Assembly (NCBI GenBank): GCA_022749295.1
Contig: CP062007.1
Span: forward strand, 1,612,001-1,676,000
Source of the DNA: Flavobacteriaceae bacterium GSB9
Lineage (GTDB): Bacteria > Bacteroidota > Bacteroidia > Flavobacteriales > Flavobacteriaceae
Length of the DNA stretch: 64,000 bases
Direction of reading: 5' to 3'
How positions within the stretch are numbered: position 1 is the first letter of the stretch; every line of letters begins with the position of its first letter. Position numbers and translations under genes: made by a program. Under the pieces are notes generated by a model. The model did not search any database. It was not told the origin of the DNA and saw only the letters and a list, made by a program, of their open reading frames with translations. Shown in pieces: positions 54,297 to 63,698 of the stretch.

Positions 54297-56230
54297 GACA
54301 ATTTTTACTTTTTTTCACGGTAATTGCTGCTGGCCTCATGTTTATCTCAAGGCTTTTCTACTTGCAGATTTACAACACCAATATGCAAAGCTTGTATGAT
54401 GACAATGCCATTAGAAAAGTTTTTGACTTACCAAAACGTGGCTTTGTTTACGACCGTAATGGAAAACTTTTGGTTTCTAACCAACCCTCGTACGACGTTA
54501 TGGTGATACCAAGGGAAGTAGAACCGTTGGATACTTTGGAATTTTGTAATCTTTTAAAAATTGACAAAGAAGATTTTATTAGGAAGTATAATCGCGCTTA
54601 CCACTATTCCCCAAGGTTGGAATCGGTTTTTGTATCGCACCTTTCTAAAGAAGATTACGCTGTTTTACAGGAAAAAATGCGGAAGTTCAAAGGGTTTTAC
54701 ATTCAAAAACGTTCCCTTAGGCATTACGAAACTACCATTGGCGCCAATGTATTGGGCGACATTGGCGAGGTAAACAACCGTATTATACAAAACGACCCCT
54801 ATTACCGTATGGGCGATTTAATTGGCAAACAGGGAGTCGAGGCTTCGTACGAAAAAACACTACGTGGCGTAAAAGGTAAAAAGTTTATCCAAAAAGACCG
54901 TTTCAACAGAGATATTGGCCCGTATAAAGATGGGAAATTCGACACCGTTCCTGTTCAAGGCAAAGACATCACCATCACGATTGATGCTCAACTACAAGCC
55001 TATGGTGAGTTGCTTATGAAAAACAAACGCGGTGGGGTTATAGCTATTGAACCTTCATCGGGAGAAATTTTAGCCATGGTAGCCGCGCCAACCTATGACC
55101 CCAATATTTTGGTGGGGCGCGAACGTTCTAAAAACTTCACTAAACTCTATAACGACTCTATCGCCAAACCGTTGTTTAATAGAAGCCTACAAGGGGTTTA
55201 CGAACCTGGTTCGCCTTTTAAACTCATGAACGCCCTAATAGGTTTACAGGAAAACGTTATTTCTCCCCAAGAAACTGTAACCTGTTACAGAGGCTACCGC
55301 TATGGTAACCGATTTATGAAATGCCACTGCAATTATGGTACAAGAAATAATTTAATATCGGGCATTCAACGCTCCTGCAACGCCTATTTTGCAACAACTT
55401 ATCGAAAAATATTGGACAAAACCGGCAATGCTTCAGAAGGTATCGATACTTGGAGCAAACATGCCAAGAGTTTTGGTTTAGGTAATTTTTTGAACAACGA
55501 TCTTTACGTCGGACAAAAAGGAAGAATTCCCGACAGAGACTACTACAAACACATTTACCCAAGAACCTTTTATTCTACCTATACCATATCAAACGCCATT
55601 GGCCAGGGTGAAGTCGCAACAACGCCTATTCAATTAGCTAATATGGTGGCTGCTATTGCTAATAGAGGATATTATTACACGCCGCATATCATAAAAAAAA
55701 TAGAAAACGAAACAATCCCCGAACAATTTACAAAACCCAAGTACACGACCATAGACAGAGAAAACTTTGAACCTGTTATTGAAGGCATGTATCAAGTTTA
55801 CAAAAAAGGAACGGCTGCCTCTCTTCAGGTAAAGGATATTGAAATCTGCGGAAAAACCGGAACCGTTGAAAACTTTGCCATTATTGACAGTGTAAAAACG
55901 CAGCTTACAGACCACTCCATATTTGTGGCATTTGCACCCAAAGACGATCCCGAAATTGCTATTGCCGTATTTGTAGAAAATGGTTATTGGGGAAGTAGAT
56001 TTGCTGGTAAAGTAGCAAGTTTGATGATTGAAAAACATATTAAGGGATATATCACCAGAACCGACCTGGAAGAATGGCTCCTAAAACACAGTTTAGAAAA
56101 CGAATACGCCAAACCTTACTCGGGCGAACCGTTTAAAATTAATGGCTATACAAGCTTGCAACTTGTTGAAGATAAAGAATACAACAAACTAAAAAACGAA
56201 TTAAGTAGAATAAACAAACAGGACGATTAA
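54293..56230 (+). CDS. mrdA: Penicillin-binding protein 2 (elongation transpeptidase)
   Basis: 645-aa class B PBP. An N-terminal membrane anchor (about 3-22) is followed by the PBP dimerisation domain (about 40-200, LPKRGFVYDRNGKLL). The transpeptidase domain follows, with SxxK at Ser307-Lys310 (PGSPFK), SCN in QRSCNAY and KTG in CGKTGT. It cross-links side-wall peptidoglycan with RodA. It overlaps mreD by four bases and rodA by one. Confidence 0.96.
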   Translation: MRQFLLFFTVIAAGLMFISRLFYLQIYNTNMQSLYDDNAIRKVFDLPKRGFVYDRNGKLLVSNQPSYDVMVIPREVEPLDTLEFCNLLKIDKEDFIRKYNRAYHYSPRLESVFVSHLSKEDYAVLQEKMRKFKGFYIQKRSLRHYETTIGANVLGDIGEVNNRIIQNDPYYRMGDLIGKQGVEASYEKTLRGVKGKKFIQKDRFNRDIGPYKDGKFDTVPVQGKDITITIDAQLQAYGELLMKNKRGGVIAIEPSSGEILAMVAAPTYDPNILVGRERSKNFTKLYNDSIAKPLFNRSLQGVYEPGSPFKLMNALIGLQENVISPQETVTCYRGYRYGNRFMKCHCNYGTRNNLISGIQRSCNAYFATTYRKILDKTGNASEGIDTWSKHAKSFGLGNFLNNDLYVGQKGRIPDRDYYKHIYPRTFYSTYTISNAIGQGEVATTPIQLANMVAAIANRGYYYTPHIIKKIENETIPEQFTKPKYTTIDRENFEPVIEGMYQVYKKGTAASLQVKDIEICGKTGTVENFAIIDSVKTQLTDHSIFVAFAPKDDPEIAIAVFVENGYWGSRFAGKVASLMIEKHIKGYITRTDLEEWLLKHSLENEYAKPYSGEPFKINGYTSLQLVEDKEYNKLKNELSRINKQDD

Positions 56231-57507
56231 TGGTTAGAGACACTAACAGACATTTTAAATTTGACTGGATTACCATTATTCTTTTTTTATTGTTGGTTGG
56301 ATTTGGCTGGTTAAACATCTTATCGGCTTCACACACTGGGACAACAATAGATTATTTAGACTTTTCGCAGCCCTTTGGCAAACAGCTTATCTTTATTTTT
56401 TTAACTCTAGGGCTTATCGTTTTACTGTTAGCCATAGATGCCAAATTTTACGAACGGTTTTCCAGCATAATATATATTGTATCAATGTTATCGCTGGTTG
56501 GGCTTTTTATTTTCGGTAAGAATGTTAACGGTGCCACGTCGTGGTATGCTATTGGCGGTATGACCATTCAACCCAGTGAGTTTGCAAAAATGGCCACTGC
56601 ACTAGCTGTCGCTAAATATATGAGTGATTTAAATTTCAATATTAAGTCCTTTAAAAATCAAATACAGCTTTTTATCATTATACTTATTCCTGCGGTTTTG
56701 GTACTGTTACAAAACGACACTGGAAGTACCATTGTTTATGGCGCTTTCTTTTTTGTACTTTATCGCGAAGGGTTACCAAAGTACTATTTAACTTTTGCTA
56801 TCTCCATCATCTTAATATCTGTTTTGGCCTTAAAATTTGGCGCTGTAATTACGTCTATTTTGGCAATTATAGCCGTTGTAAGCTATCACTTTTTAAGTAA
56901 AAAGAAACTAAGAATTTACCAGTCGATTTTTGTCTCTTTATTTGCCATTGGTATATCGTTTGGAGTAAAATTCTTTTATCAAAGTATATTACAACCACAC
57001 CAACAAGACCGAATTAGCCTTTGGTTAAATTTGGAAAAGGACCCCGAAAAGTTGGAGCGTATGAAACAAACCTTTGCCTATAACTTAAATGAGTCTGAAA
57101 AAGCCATTAGCTCGGGAGGTTTTAGTGGACGGGGCTTTATGGAAGGCACACGAACGACGGGTAAATTTGTACCCGAGCAGCACACCGATTATATATTTAG
57201 TACCGTTGGCGAAGAATGGGGCTTTTTAGGCAGTAGCTTAGTAGTTATTACTTTTGTTCTATTAATTTTACGCATTCTTCACTTGGCCGAATTGCAAAAG
57301 TCGCAATTTAGCAGGGTGTATGGCTATGGTGTTGCATCTATCATATTTATTCACTTTTTTATAAATATTGGAATGGTGATGGGATTAATTCCAACTATTG
57401 GAATTCCATTGCCCATGTTTAGCTACGGCGGATCAGGACTTTGGGCTTTTACCATATTGATATTTATATTTATTAAATTAGATTCTAACCGCATTAACGA
57501 GTGGTAG
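56230..57507 (+). CDS. rodA: Rod shape-determining glycosyltransferase RodA
   Basis: 425-aa SEDS-family peptidoglycan polymerase with about ten membrane helices. Typical segments are GKNVNGATSWYAIGGMTIQPSEFAK-like (about 97-120), VLLQNDTGSTIVYG (about 156-170), GFMEGTRTTGKFVPEQHTDYIFSTVGEE (about 305) and the closing GIPLPMFSYGGSG. It pairs with PBP2, and the start overlaps the mrdA stop (TAATG). Confidence 0.96.
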   Translation: MVRDTNRHFKFDWITIILFLLLVGFGWLNILSASHTGTTIDYLDFSQPFGKQLIFIFLTLGLIVLLLAIDAKFYERFSSIIYIVSMLSLVGLFIFGKNVNGATSWYAIGGMTIQPSEFAKMATALAVAKYMSDLNFNIKSFKNQIQLFIIILIPAVLVLLQNDTGSTIVYGAFFFVLYREGLPKYYLTFAISIILISVLALKFGAVITSILAIIAVVSYHFLSKKKLRIYQSIFVSLFAIGISFGVKFFYQSILQPHQQDRISLWLNLEKDPEKLERMKQTFAYNLNESEKAISSGGFSGRGFMEGTRTTGKFVPEQHTDYIFSTVGEEWGFLGSSLVVITFVLLILRILHLAELQKSQFSRVYGYGVASIIFIHFFINIGMVMGLIPTIGIPLPMFSYGGSGLWAFTILIFIFIKLDSNRINEW

Positions 57508-57575
57508 TCGGCAATCGATATTTAATCAAGTGTTTGTTGAATGCTCGAACACTACATTTAATGGCTTCCCTGTTC

Positions 57576-58202
57576 ATGAAAAATTTTGTTTTCTTAACCA
57601 CTGTCCTACTTGTAATAGCGAGCTGTTCAAGCACCAAAAATATTTCGAACCATGGGTTTACTTCAAAAGAAACAAAATTGATTTTAAACGCCAATAGCCT
57701 AAAACCCATGCGGGTTTATAGAATAACCAACAAGACCGATTCTATATTACTTCGGTCGAAAAGCAGCCACATAAAACCCAACCCTAAAGATGTGGTTTTA
57801 AGACGCTTTGTAAACCGGTTATACGCCACCGTTACAGATAGCAAGAGCCTGGGTGTTGGCATTGCAGCACCACAAGTGGGAATTTTAAAAAACATCATTT
57901 GGGTGCAACGCTTCGATAAAGAAAACTTTCCGTTTGAAGTGTACTTAAACCCAGAAATTATGGAATATTCAAAGAACAAGCAAACGGTTCGAGAAGGTTG
58001 TTTGTCTATACCCAATAGATCGGATACTTTAAATTGCCGATCTTTCCAAATTAGAATTGAATACGATACAATGGCTGGGCAACATAAAACTGAAACCGTT
58101 GAAAGTTTTACTTCGGTTATTTTTCAGCATGAAATAGATCATTTAAATGGCATACTGTATTTAGACCACCTGAAAAAGGAGAGAAACAATACCAAAAATT
58201 AG
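57576..58202 (+). CDS. Lipoprotein-type peptide deformylase homologue
   Basis: 208-aa peptide deformylase-fold protein with an intact active site: GVGIAAPQ (93-100), EGCLS (140-144, metal ligand Cys142) and QHEIDH (184-189, His185, Glu186, His189). Unlike ordinary deformylases it begins with a lipoprotein signal (VFLTTVLLVIASC, Cys17) and a ~25-residue linker. It should therefore be exported and anchored, away from ribosomes. The start at 57576 fits the signal; an alternative ATG is at 57561. It follows rodA by 68 bases and faces gldC. Its substrate is unknown: a periplasmic formyl-peptide or another amide. Confidence 0.82.
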   Translation: MKNFVFLTTVLLVIASCSSTKNISNHGFTSKETKLILNANSLKPMRVYRITNKTDSILLRSKSSHIKPNPKDVVLRRFVNRLYATVTDSKSLGVGIAAPQVGILKNIIWVQRFDKENFPFEVYLNPEIMEYSKNKQTVREGCLSIPNRSDTLNCRSFQIRIEYDTMAGQHKTETVESFTSVIFQHEIDHLNGILYLDHLKKERNNTKN

Positions 58203-58207
58203 AAAGA

Positions 58208-58540
58208 TTATTTTTTCAGCTCTAATTTTTCGGCAAAATAATCACAAAAATCCTTCATAGTGGCACTCATTTTGTCGTCTTGCGTAGCGCGATAAAATGT
58301 ATCGCTCATAGCCACTAGGGTTTGATGAAAAAATACTTTCATCTCATCCACGGGCATATCTTTGGTCCATAAATCAATACGCAACGACTCTTGTGCGGCT
58401 GAGTCCCACACAGAGAGCATCATGGCCTTAGCATCTTGGTTTGTAATGCCTCCATCTTTGGCCGTCCATTGTAAGTTTTCAGGTACCCGGTTTTCGTCTA
58501 ATTCTACGTTTAGTTCTATTTTCGATTTTATATTGGCCAT
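58208..58540 (-). CDS. gldC: Gliding motility protein GldC
   Basis: 110-aa cytoplasmic protein of the GldC family, seen in gliding Flavobacteriia and needed for efficient gliding in Flavobacterium johnsoniae. It has a beta-rich start (KSKIELNVELDENRVPENLQW) and a helical end (MKDFCDYFAEKLELKK). The molecular role is not known. It overlaps gldB by one base (TAATG), and the gldBC order is conserved. It ends 5 bases from the convergent deformylase-like gene. Confidence 0.92.
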   Translation of the reverse strand: MANIKSKIELNVELDENRVPENLQWTAKDGGITNQDAKAMMLSVWDSAAQESLRIDLWTKDMPVDEMKVFFHQTLVAMSDTFYRATQDDKMSATMKDFCDYFAEKLELKK

Positions 58541-59502
58541 TATTTTCTTGGTTTAAACTTTGAATTGTTAAAAATTTCTTCAGTACTTTTTATCAGCATA
58601 TCGTTAAAAGGTACGCTGTTATTTTTCATATATGCCCGTACAATCTGCCAACCTATATATCTGCCCAATCGGCCCGGCGAATTAGCATCAATGCCCTCAA
58701 GGTAAAATTTACTGAACGGAGCCGGGTTAATAAATCGGCTTGTCAACTCGGTATCGGTACTATACAAAAGTTCGCGTTCAACAAAGTAGCGCCACATATA
58801 ACTTTCGTTAGCTTGTGCCCAATCTAATTCCTCAGGAGTATAGGCTATTTTTTCAGCATCGGTTTTAAAAGGAATAATCTTATCCTTAAAATATAGTTGC
58901 TTTCCAAAGTAAATCATTTCATCTAAAAATGTTTTTCTTTTTGGTTGGTAAATTAGTTTCTCCGCATAGGCATTTGCCAAGTCAACCACTATTTGCTCTT
59001 GGTTTAAATTCGCTCGAATATATTTAGGAATACCGCGATAAAATTCGTGGTCACTACCCAAATAAGAATCTAGGGCAATCAAGGCAATAGTATCGGTAAC
59101 AATAACGCTATTTCTATAATCAACATCGTTGGTAACGCTGATGACCCTTGGCGTATTAAACTCTGAAAAGTAATACCTCAAATGATTGAACATCGATTCT
59201 ATCTCGATTTCAGTAGCTTTAAAATTTGCTATTTTTTCTGTAACCTCTTTTAGCAACTGTACTTGTAAAGCATCTGTCTTTCTTGCCAACCAAAACGAAT
59301 CGGTATACTTCTCAGGAAACATAAAAGGATAAGCCTTTTTTAAATCTGGAAAACCTTGGGAGTCAACATTTTTAAACATGACATCAAAACGTTCAACCTT
59401 AATATCGGTATTTATTTCGGCTATTTTTTCTTCTAATGCATTTTCGTCTTTACAGGAAAACAACATTAAAAAACATAAAAAAACATAAAAAACGGTCTTC
59501 AT
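58540..59502 (-). CDS. gldB: Gliding motility lipoprotein GldB
   Basis: 320-aa lipoprotein (lipobox LMLFSC, Cys17) required for gliding in characterised Flavobacterium. The mature protein is mainly helical, with family segments such as DIKVERFDVMFKNV, HEFYRGIPKYIRANL and PGRLGRYIGWQIVRAYM. The C-terminal part resembles the zinc-free DUF2268 peptidase-like domain. The start at 59502 (MKTVFYVF) places the signal at the N-terminus. It is divergent from nadE with overlapping promoter elements. Confidence 0.93.
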   Translation of the reverse strand: MKTVFYVFLCFLMLFSCKDENALEEKIAEINTDIKVERFDVMFKNVDSQGFPDLKKAYPFMFPEKYTDSFWLARKTDALQVQLLKEVTEKIANFKATEIEIESMFNHLRYYFSEFNTPRVISVTNDVDYRNSVIVTDTIALIALDSYLGSDHEFYRGIPKYIRANLNQEQIVVDLANAYAEKLIYQPKRKTFLDEMIYFGKQLYFKDKIIPFKTDAEKIAYTPEELDWAQANESYMWRYFVERELLYSTDTELTSRFINPAPFSKFYLEGIDANSPGRLGRYIGWQIVRAYMKNNSVPFNDMLIKSTEEIFNNSKFKPRK

Positions 59503-59547
59503 AAAAAACTTAAACGTCATAAATTTTTATAAATTGAGCGTATGGGC

Positions 59548-59567
59548 TATTTTTGTTAGCAAAGGTA
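59548..59567. promoter_or_regulatory. Back-to-back -7 elements of the gldB and nadE promoters
   Basis: The plus strand has TATTTTTG (59548-59555) facing nadE. Four bases later the minus strand has TACCTTTG (59567-59560) facing gldB. Both match TAnnTTTG exactly, so the two transcripts would start inside each other's promoter. No clear distal TTTG boxes were found. Confidence 0.5.
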
Positions 59568-59595
59568 CTATTCTTAGATTTAAATTCGATTAAAA

Positions 59596-60384
59596 ATGCA
59601 AACAGAAAAAGTTGTAGATTATATTGTAAACTGGCTAAAAGATTATGCCACTAAAGCTGGTGTTAATGGTTTTGTTGTTGGGATTTCTGGCGGAATAGAT
59701 TCGGCCGTAACCTCTACATTATGTGCAAAAACCGGGCTCAAGGTACTTTGCGTTGAAATGCCAATACACCAAGCCGAAAGCCATGTAAGCAGGGCTCACG
59801 AACATATAGCACAACTTAAACAAAACTTTAAAAATGTAGATGAAACCCGTACCGACCTCACTCCTGTTTTTGAAGAATTTAAAACCGAAGTATCTTTAGA
59901 TGGCAACCAAGCCACAGTTGATATGGCATTAGCAAACACGCGAGCCAGACTAAGAATGACCACCCTTTATTATTATGCTGGGCTTTACAAACTCTTGGTG
60001 GCCGGAACCGGAAACAAAGTAGAAGATTTTGGCGTTGGCTTCTACACAAAATATGGCGACGGTGGTGTTGATTTGAGTCCCATAGCCGACTTGTTGAAAT
60101 CGCAAGTTTATAAATTGGGCGAAATTTTAGGCGTTCCTGAATCCATCATGAACGCCACACCAAGCGACGGCCTTTTTGGCGACGCCAGAAGTGATGAAGA
60201 CCAAATAGGAGCCAGTTATCCAGAGCTGGAGTGGGCCATGGAAATGGATGAACAAAGAAAAACCGCTGAAGACTTCTCTGGGAAGGAAAAAGAAGTGTTT
60301 AAAATCTATAAACGATTTAACAATGCTAACAAACATAAGATGATTCCCATACCCATTTGCGAAATACCTACCGATTTATTGTGA
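59596..60384 (+). CDS. nadE: NAD synthetase (ammonia-type)
   Basis: 262-aa enzyme converting deamido-NAD to NAD with ATP. The PP-loop GISGGIDSAVTSTL (about 29-42) binds ATP. GTGNKVEDFGVGFYTKYGDGGVD is the deamido-NAD site, and ATPSDGLFGDARSDEDQIG follows. No glutaminase domain is attached, so ammonia is probably the nitrogen donor or is supplied in trans. Standard length. Confidence 0.95.
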   Translation: MQTEKVVDYIVNWLKDYATKAGVNGFVVGISGGIDSAVTSTLCAKTGLKVLCVEMPIHQAESHVSRAHEHIAQLKQNFKNVDETRTDLTPVFEEFKTEVSLDGNQATVDMALANTRARLRMTTLYYYAGLYKLLVAGTGNKVEDFGVGFYTKYGDGGVDLSPIADLLKSQVYKLGEILGVPESIMNATPSDGLFGDARSDEDQIGASYPELEWAMEMDEQRKTAEDFSGKEKEVFKIYKRFNNANKHKMIPIPICEIPTDLL

Positions 60385-60418
60385 TTGTTGCAGAATCATT
60401 AAAAAAGTAGTACATTTA
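60385..60418 (+). promoter_or_regulatory. Candidate promoter of the response-regulator gene
   Basis: TTGTTG at 60385-60390 and TACATTTA at 60411-60418 (one mismatch to TAnnTTTG) are separated by 20 bases, 66 bases before the ATG. Confidence 0.4.
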
Positions 60419-60483
60419 CGGCAAGCTTATTCTCTCAACCTTAAACTATCTCTCAAATAGTTTTATTAAAAAAGCTTACCATT

Positions 60484-61116
60484 ATGATTAAATTATTAAT
60501 AGCAGACAACCACCCTATCACAAGAAAAGGACTAGAAGTTCTTTTTTCGGCAGCGCCCAACATTAAAGTTGTTGGCAGCGTAGACAATGGCGAAGCCATT
60601 CTGGAATTTTTAAAGAAAAATTCTGTTGACATTCTTTTAACCGAAGCCGATTTGCCTAAACTTAACGGTTTAACATTGCTTCGTTACTTAAAAAATGATC
60701 ATCCAGACGTAAAAACCATTATTTTTAGTGCACAACCCGAAGAGGTTTATGCCATTAACGCCATTAAAGCTGGCGCTTCTGGCTACATAAACAAATCGGA
60801 AAATGTGATTACCATTAGCGAAGCCATTACAAAGGTTAGCGATGGTGGCATTTACTTGAGTAACGAGCTTACACAGCAACTTGCTTTTGGTACTAGAACT
60901 AACAAAAGTGGTAATTACTACAAAAAGCTTTCTACCCGTGAAGCCGAAGTTTTAAAACTTTTAACTATTGGTAAAAAGAACAAAGAAATCTCTAAAGAAT
61001 TAGATATTAACGAAAAAACCGTTAGTACTTACAAAGCACGTTTAATGCGTAAATTGAAAGTAACTAATTTGGTTGACTTGGTAAATCAGGCTAAACTTAG
61101 CCAAGAAATATCATAG
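60484..61116 (+). CDS. Response-regulator-like LuxR/NarL transcription factor without phospho-Asp
   Basis: 210-aa protein: receiver domain (1-120) and LuxR-type helix-turn-helix (about 143-205, LSTREAEVLKLLTIGKKNKEIS...KTVSTYKARLMRKL). In the receiver, the phosphorylated Asp is replaced by Glu54 (LLTEADLP, usually LLDxxMP) and the acidic pair is Asp8-Asn9, while Ser82 and Lys104 are kept. Normal phosphorylation is therefore unlikely; Glu can mimic the active state. No histidine kinase lies nearby. It converges on dnaG with a 6-base overlap. Confidence 0.88.
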   Translation: MIKLLIADNHPITRKGLEVLFSAAPNIKVVGSVDNGEAILEFLKKNSVDILLTEADLPKLNGLTLLRYLKNDHPDVKTIIFSAQPEEVYAINAIKAGASGYINKSENVITISEAITKVSDGGIYLSNELTQQLAFGTRTNKSGNYYKKLSTREAEVLKLLTIGKKNKEISKELDINEKTVSTYKARLMRKLKVTNLVDLVNQAKLSQEIS

Positions 61117-63066
61117 AACCCTATTTAATTTTCTAGACAACAACATTTTCAGGCTCGAATAGTCTTTTACTTCTTCAAGTACATTTCTATTCGAGTCTGC
61201 TTTATTTCGTAAGGTTTCGTGCTGAAAGCCTTTAACTTTTTGATCTATCAAAAAGCATCTTAAGCTTAAAATCGTTTCACTTACAAGTTGTGCTACACTA
61301 TGCTGTTTTTCTTTCGGATAAATATTCATTCGATTCCAATTATCTAGAGAATAACGCTCATCTTCCATAAGAATCGTTGTTATTTCATTGGCCATATCTT
61401 GGTCAACCGAGTTAATGAAATTTTTTAAATCGAACTCGGCATCTTGATTAAGCCTTTCAATAACCGTGTAATATAATGTTTTAAAATGTGGATTGGAAAA
61501 TTCCATTTCATCATCCTGTAAATCCAAAAAAACCTTTTCAAACACCTTGGCTTTCTGTATTACGGGCTCTAAACCCAAATCTCCATGGTCATCTTCCTTT
61601 AAAACCAAATCTTCAAAATCTTCAGTTTTATTACCATAAAGTAATAGAATTTCAATAATTTTTCGTTCTAAAACATACTGAACATCTACTTTTTTAACAG
61701 ATTGCTGCTTGATAACTTCAAAAGCTTTTTGTTCACTTTTATGCTTTTTACTTTCTTGCTGAAAATCCTTTTTATCAATTTGTGCCAAGGTACTAAATAG
61801 CACATCCTCACTAATATCCATGATGCGCGCACATTCCTGTACGTAAATCTCTTTTTTTATACGGTCGGGGATTTTAGCTATACTATTTACAATATCACGA
61901 ACCGTTTCAGCTTTTTTAATGGGATCGCCTTTGGACTCTTCATAAAGCACAGACGCTTTAAATTGAATAAAATCTTTTGCGTTTTCAGACAAATACTCAG
62001 TAAGCTCTTGAAGTGTATTTTGCTTAGCGAAACTATCAGGATCTTCGCCTTCAGGAAAAGTGCATACCTTAACGTTCATGCCCTGTTCCAGAATTAAATC
62101 GATACCACGGAGCGAGGCCCGCATACCAGCTGCGTCTCCATCAAAAAGCACCGTGATGTTTTTAGTCAATCGGTTTATCAACCTAATCTGCTCTGATGTT
62201 AAAGCCGTTCCGGATGAAGACACTACATTTTTTATTCCTGTTTGGTGAAACTGGATAACATCGGTATAACCTTCAACCAAAAAACAATTATCTTCTTTAG
62301 CTATGCTCTGTTTGGCATTGTAAATACCGTAAAGCACCTTACTTTTATGGTAAATATCGCTTTCGGGTGAATTGAGGTATTTAGCCGCTTTTTTATCTGT
62401 AATCAATATACGCCCACCAAACCCCAAAACACGACCACTCATACTTTTTATAGGGAACATAACGCGCCCTTTAAACCGATCAAAACGTTTTTCATCTTTT
62501 ACAATGGTAAGTCCTGTTTTTTCTAGATACTCAATATTGTAGCCCTTCTTTAAAGCCTCATCGGTAAAGGCCTGCCATTCATCCAGCGAATAGCCTAAAT
62601 CGAATTTTTTAATCGTTTCTTCTGTAAAACCGCGTTCTTTAAAATAACTTAAACCTATACTTTTCCCTTGGTCGGTTTTGTGTAAAATTTTCTGAAAATA
62701 GATGTTGGCAAACTCACTTACCAAATATAGGCTTTCGCGTTCATCGGCTTTTTCTTTTTGCTCTGAGGTTTGCTCTGTTTCTTCTAGCTCAATATTATAT
62801 TTTTTTGCCAAATACCTAATAGCTTCGGGGTAGGTAAAATGCTCGTGTTCCATTAAAAAAGAAACCGCCGTACCGCCCTTGCCGGTCGAAAAATCTTTCC
62901 AAATCTGTTTTACAGGTGATACCATGAAACTCGGCGTTCGCTCATCGCTAAACGGACTTAACCCTTTAAAGTTACTTCCCGATTTTTTGAGTTGAACAAA
63001 ATCACCGATAACCTCCTCTACACGAGCAGTATCAAAAACTTGGTCTATGGATGATTGTGATATCAA
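61111..63066 (-). CDS. dnaG: DNA primase DnaG with degenerate zinc-binding domain
   Basis: 651-aa replicative primase. The N-terminal domain aligns with the CHC2 zinc domain, but all four ligands are changed: CPFH is SPFS (37-40) and CFGC is DFST (58-61). The surrounding framework (RTPSF, GKGGTAVSF) is kept. The catalytic core and TOPRIM domain (about 120-370) are intact, with LVEGYTDVIQFHQTG and FDGDAAGMRASLRG. The C-terminal helicase-binding part is divergent. From memory this zinc loss is common among Flavobacteriia, so the enzyme is expected to work. It was probably always a single copy. Confidence 0.93.
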   Translation of the reverse strand: MISQSSIDQVFDTARVEEVIGDFVQLKKSGSNFKGLSPFSDERTPSFMVSPVKQIWKDFSTGKGGTAVSFLMEHEHFTYPEAIRYLAKKYNIELEETEQTSEQKEKADERESLYLVSEFANIYFQKILHKTDQGKSIGLSYFKERGFTEETIKKFDLGYSLDEWQAFTDEALKKGYNIEYLEKTGLTIVKDEKRFDRFKGRVMFPIKSMSGRVLGFGGRILITDKKAAKYLNSPESDIYHKSKVLYGIYNAKQSIAKEDNCFLVEGYTDVIQFHQTGIKNVVSSSGTALTSEQIRLINRLTKNITVLFDGDAAGMRASLRGIDLILEQGMNVKVCTFPEGEDPDSFAKQNTLQELTEYLSENAKDFIQFKASVLYEESKGDPIKKAETVRDIVNSIAKIPDRIKKEIYVQECARIMDISEDVLFSTLAQIDKKDFQQESKKHKSEQKAFEVIKQQSVKKVDVQYVLERKIIEILLLYGNKTEDFEDLVLKEDDHGDLGLEPVIQKAKVFEKVFLDLQDDEMEFSNPHFKTLYYTVIERLNQDAEFDLKNFINSVDQDMANEITTILMEDERYSLDNWNRMNIYPKEKQHSVAQLVSETILSLRCFLIDQKVKGFQHETLRNKADSNRNVLEEVKDYSSLKMLLSRKLNRVL

Positions 63067-63317
63067 ATTGTTTGTTTTTGGCGAAAAAACGTTTGAAGAT
63101 TTAAAATCAAACTTAGTTTTTGGTCAATTTTAAGAATGCATGTAAAAGTAATATAAACTATTCGTTTTATAAATTTAAAAAGCACTGAAAAAATTAAAGA
63201 TAAAATTTCATTGAAAGTTTTCAACATGACATTAATCATATTTTATTCAAACCACTTAAAGTACCTTACAGTTGTTTTATTAAAACCAACTTACAGTTAA
63301 CTCAAAAATAAACATTC

Positions 63318-63698
63318 ATGGAAACACAAACCAAAACTTCAAACTGGTTGAGAATTATATTGGGACTATTTCTAATTATATATGCATTAAACCAATTCAT
63401 TCATTTTATACCATTCACTTATGGTGATATGCCCGAGAACACAAGAGATTTTATTGACGCCGTTGCACACTACTTACCCTTTTTGTACCTCTTTGAAATT
63501 TTAATCGGGGTCTTGTTAATTATAAATAAGTGGACGCCTTTTATTATAATTGTATTGTTTCCGCTAACCATTTCATTTTTAGTTTTTAACCTATCCAATA
63601 ACGATTTAATTAAAATTTGGCCCGCTGTAGTCGTTGCTATTTTAAATGTATTGCTGTTATTACGTTTCAAAGAAAAATACCAACCCTTGTTCAATTAA
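63318..63698 (+). CDS. DoxX-like small membrane protein
   Basis: 126-aa protein with four membrane helices (about 10-30, 50-72, 75-95, 98-117). The pattern WLRIILGLFLIIYALNQF at the start and LPFLYLFEILIGVLLIINKW in the middle fits the DoxX-like superfamily. The biochemical role is unknown. It is transcribed away from dnaG. The 251-base gap between them holds no recognisable element beyond two CTTACAGTT repeats near 63268-63299. Confidence 0.65.
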   Translation: METQTKTSNWLRIILGLFLIIYALNQFIHFIPFTYGDMPENTRDFIDAVAHYLPFLYLFEILIGVLLIINKWTPFIIIVLFPLTISFLVFNLSNNDLIKIWPAVVVAILNVLLLLRFKEKYQPLFN

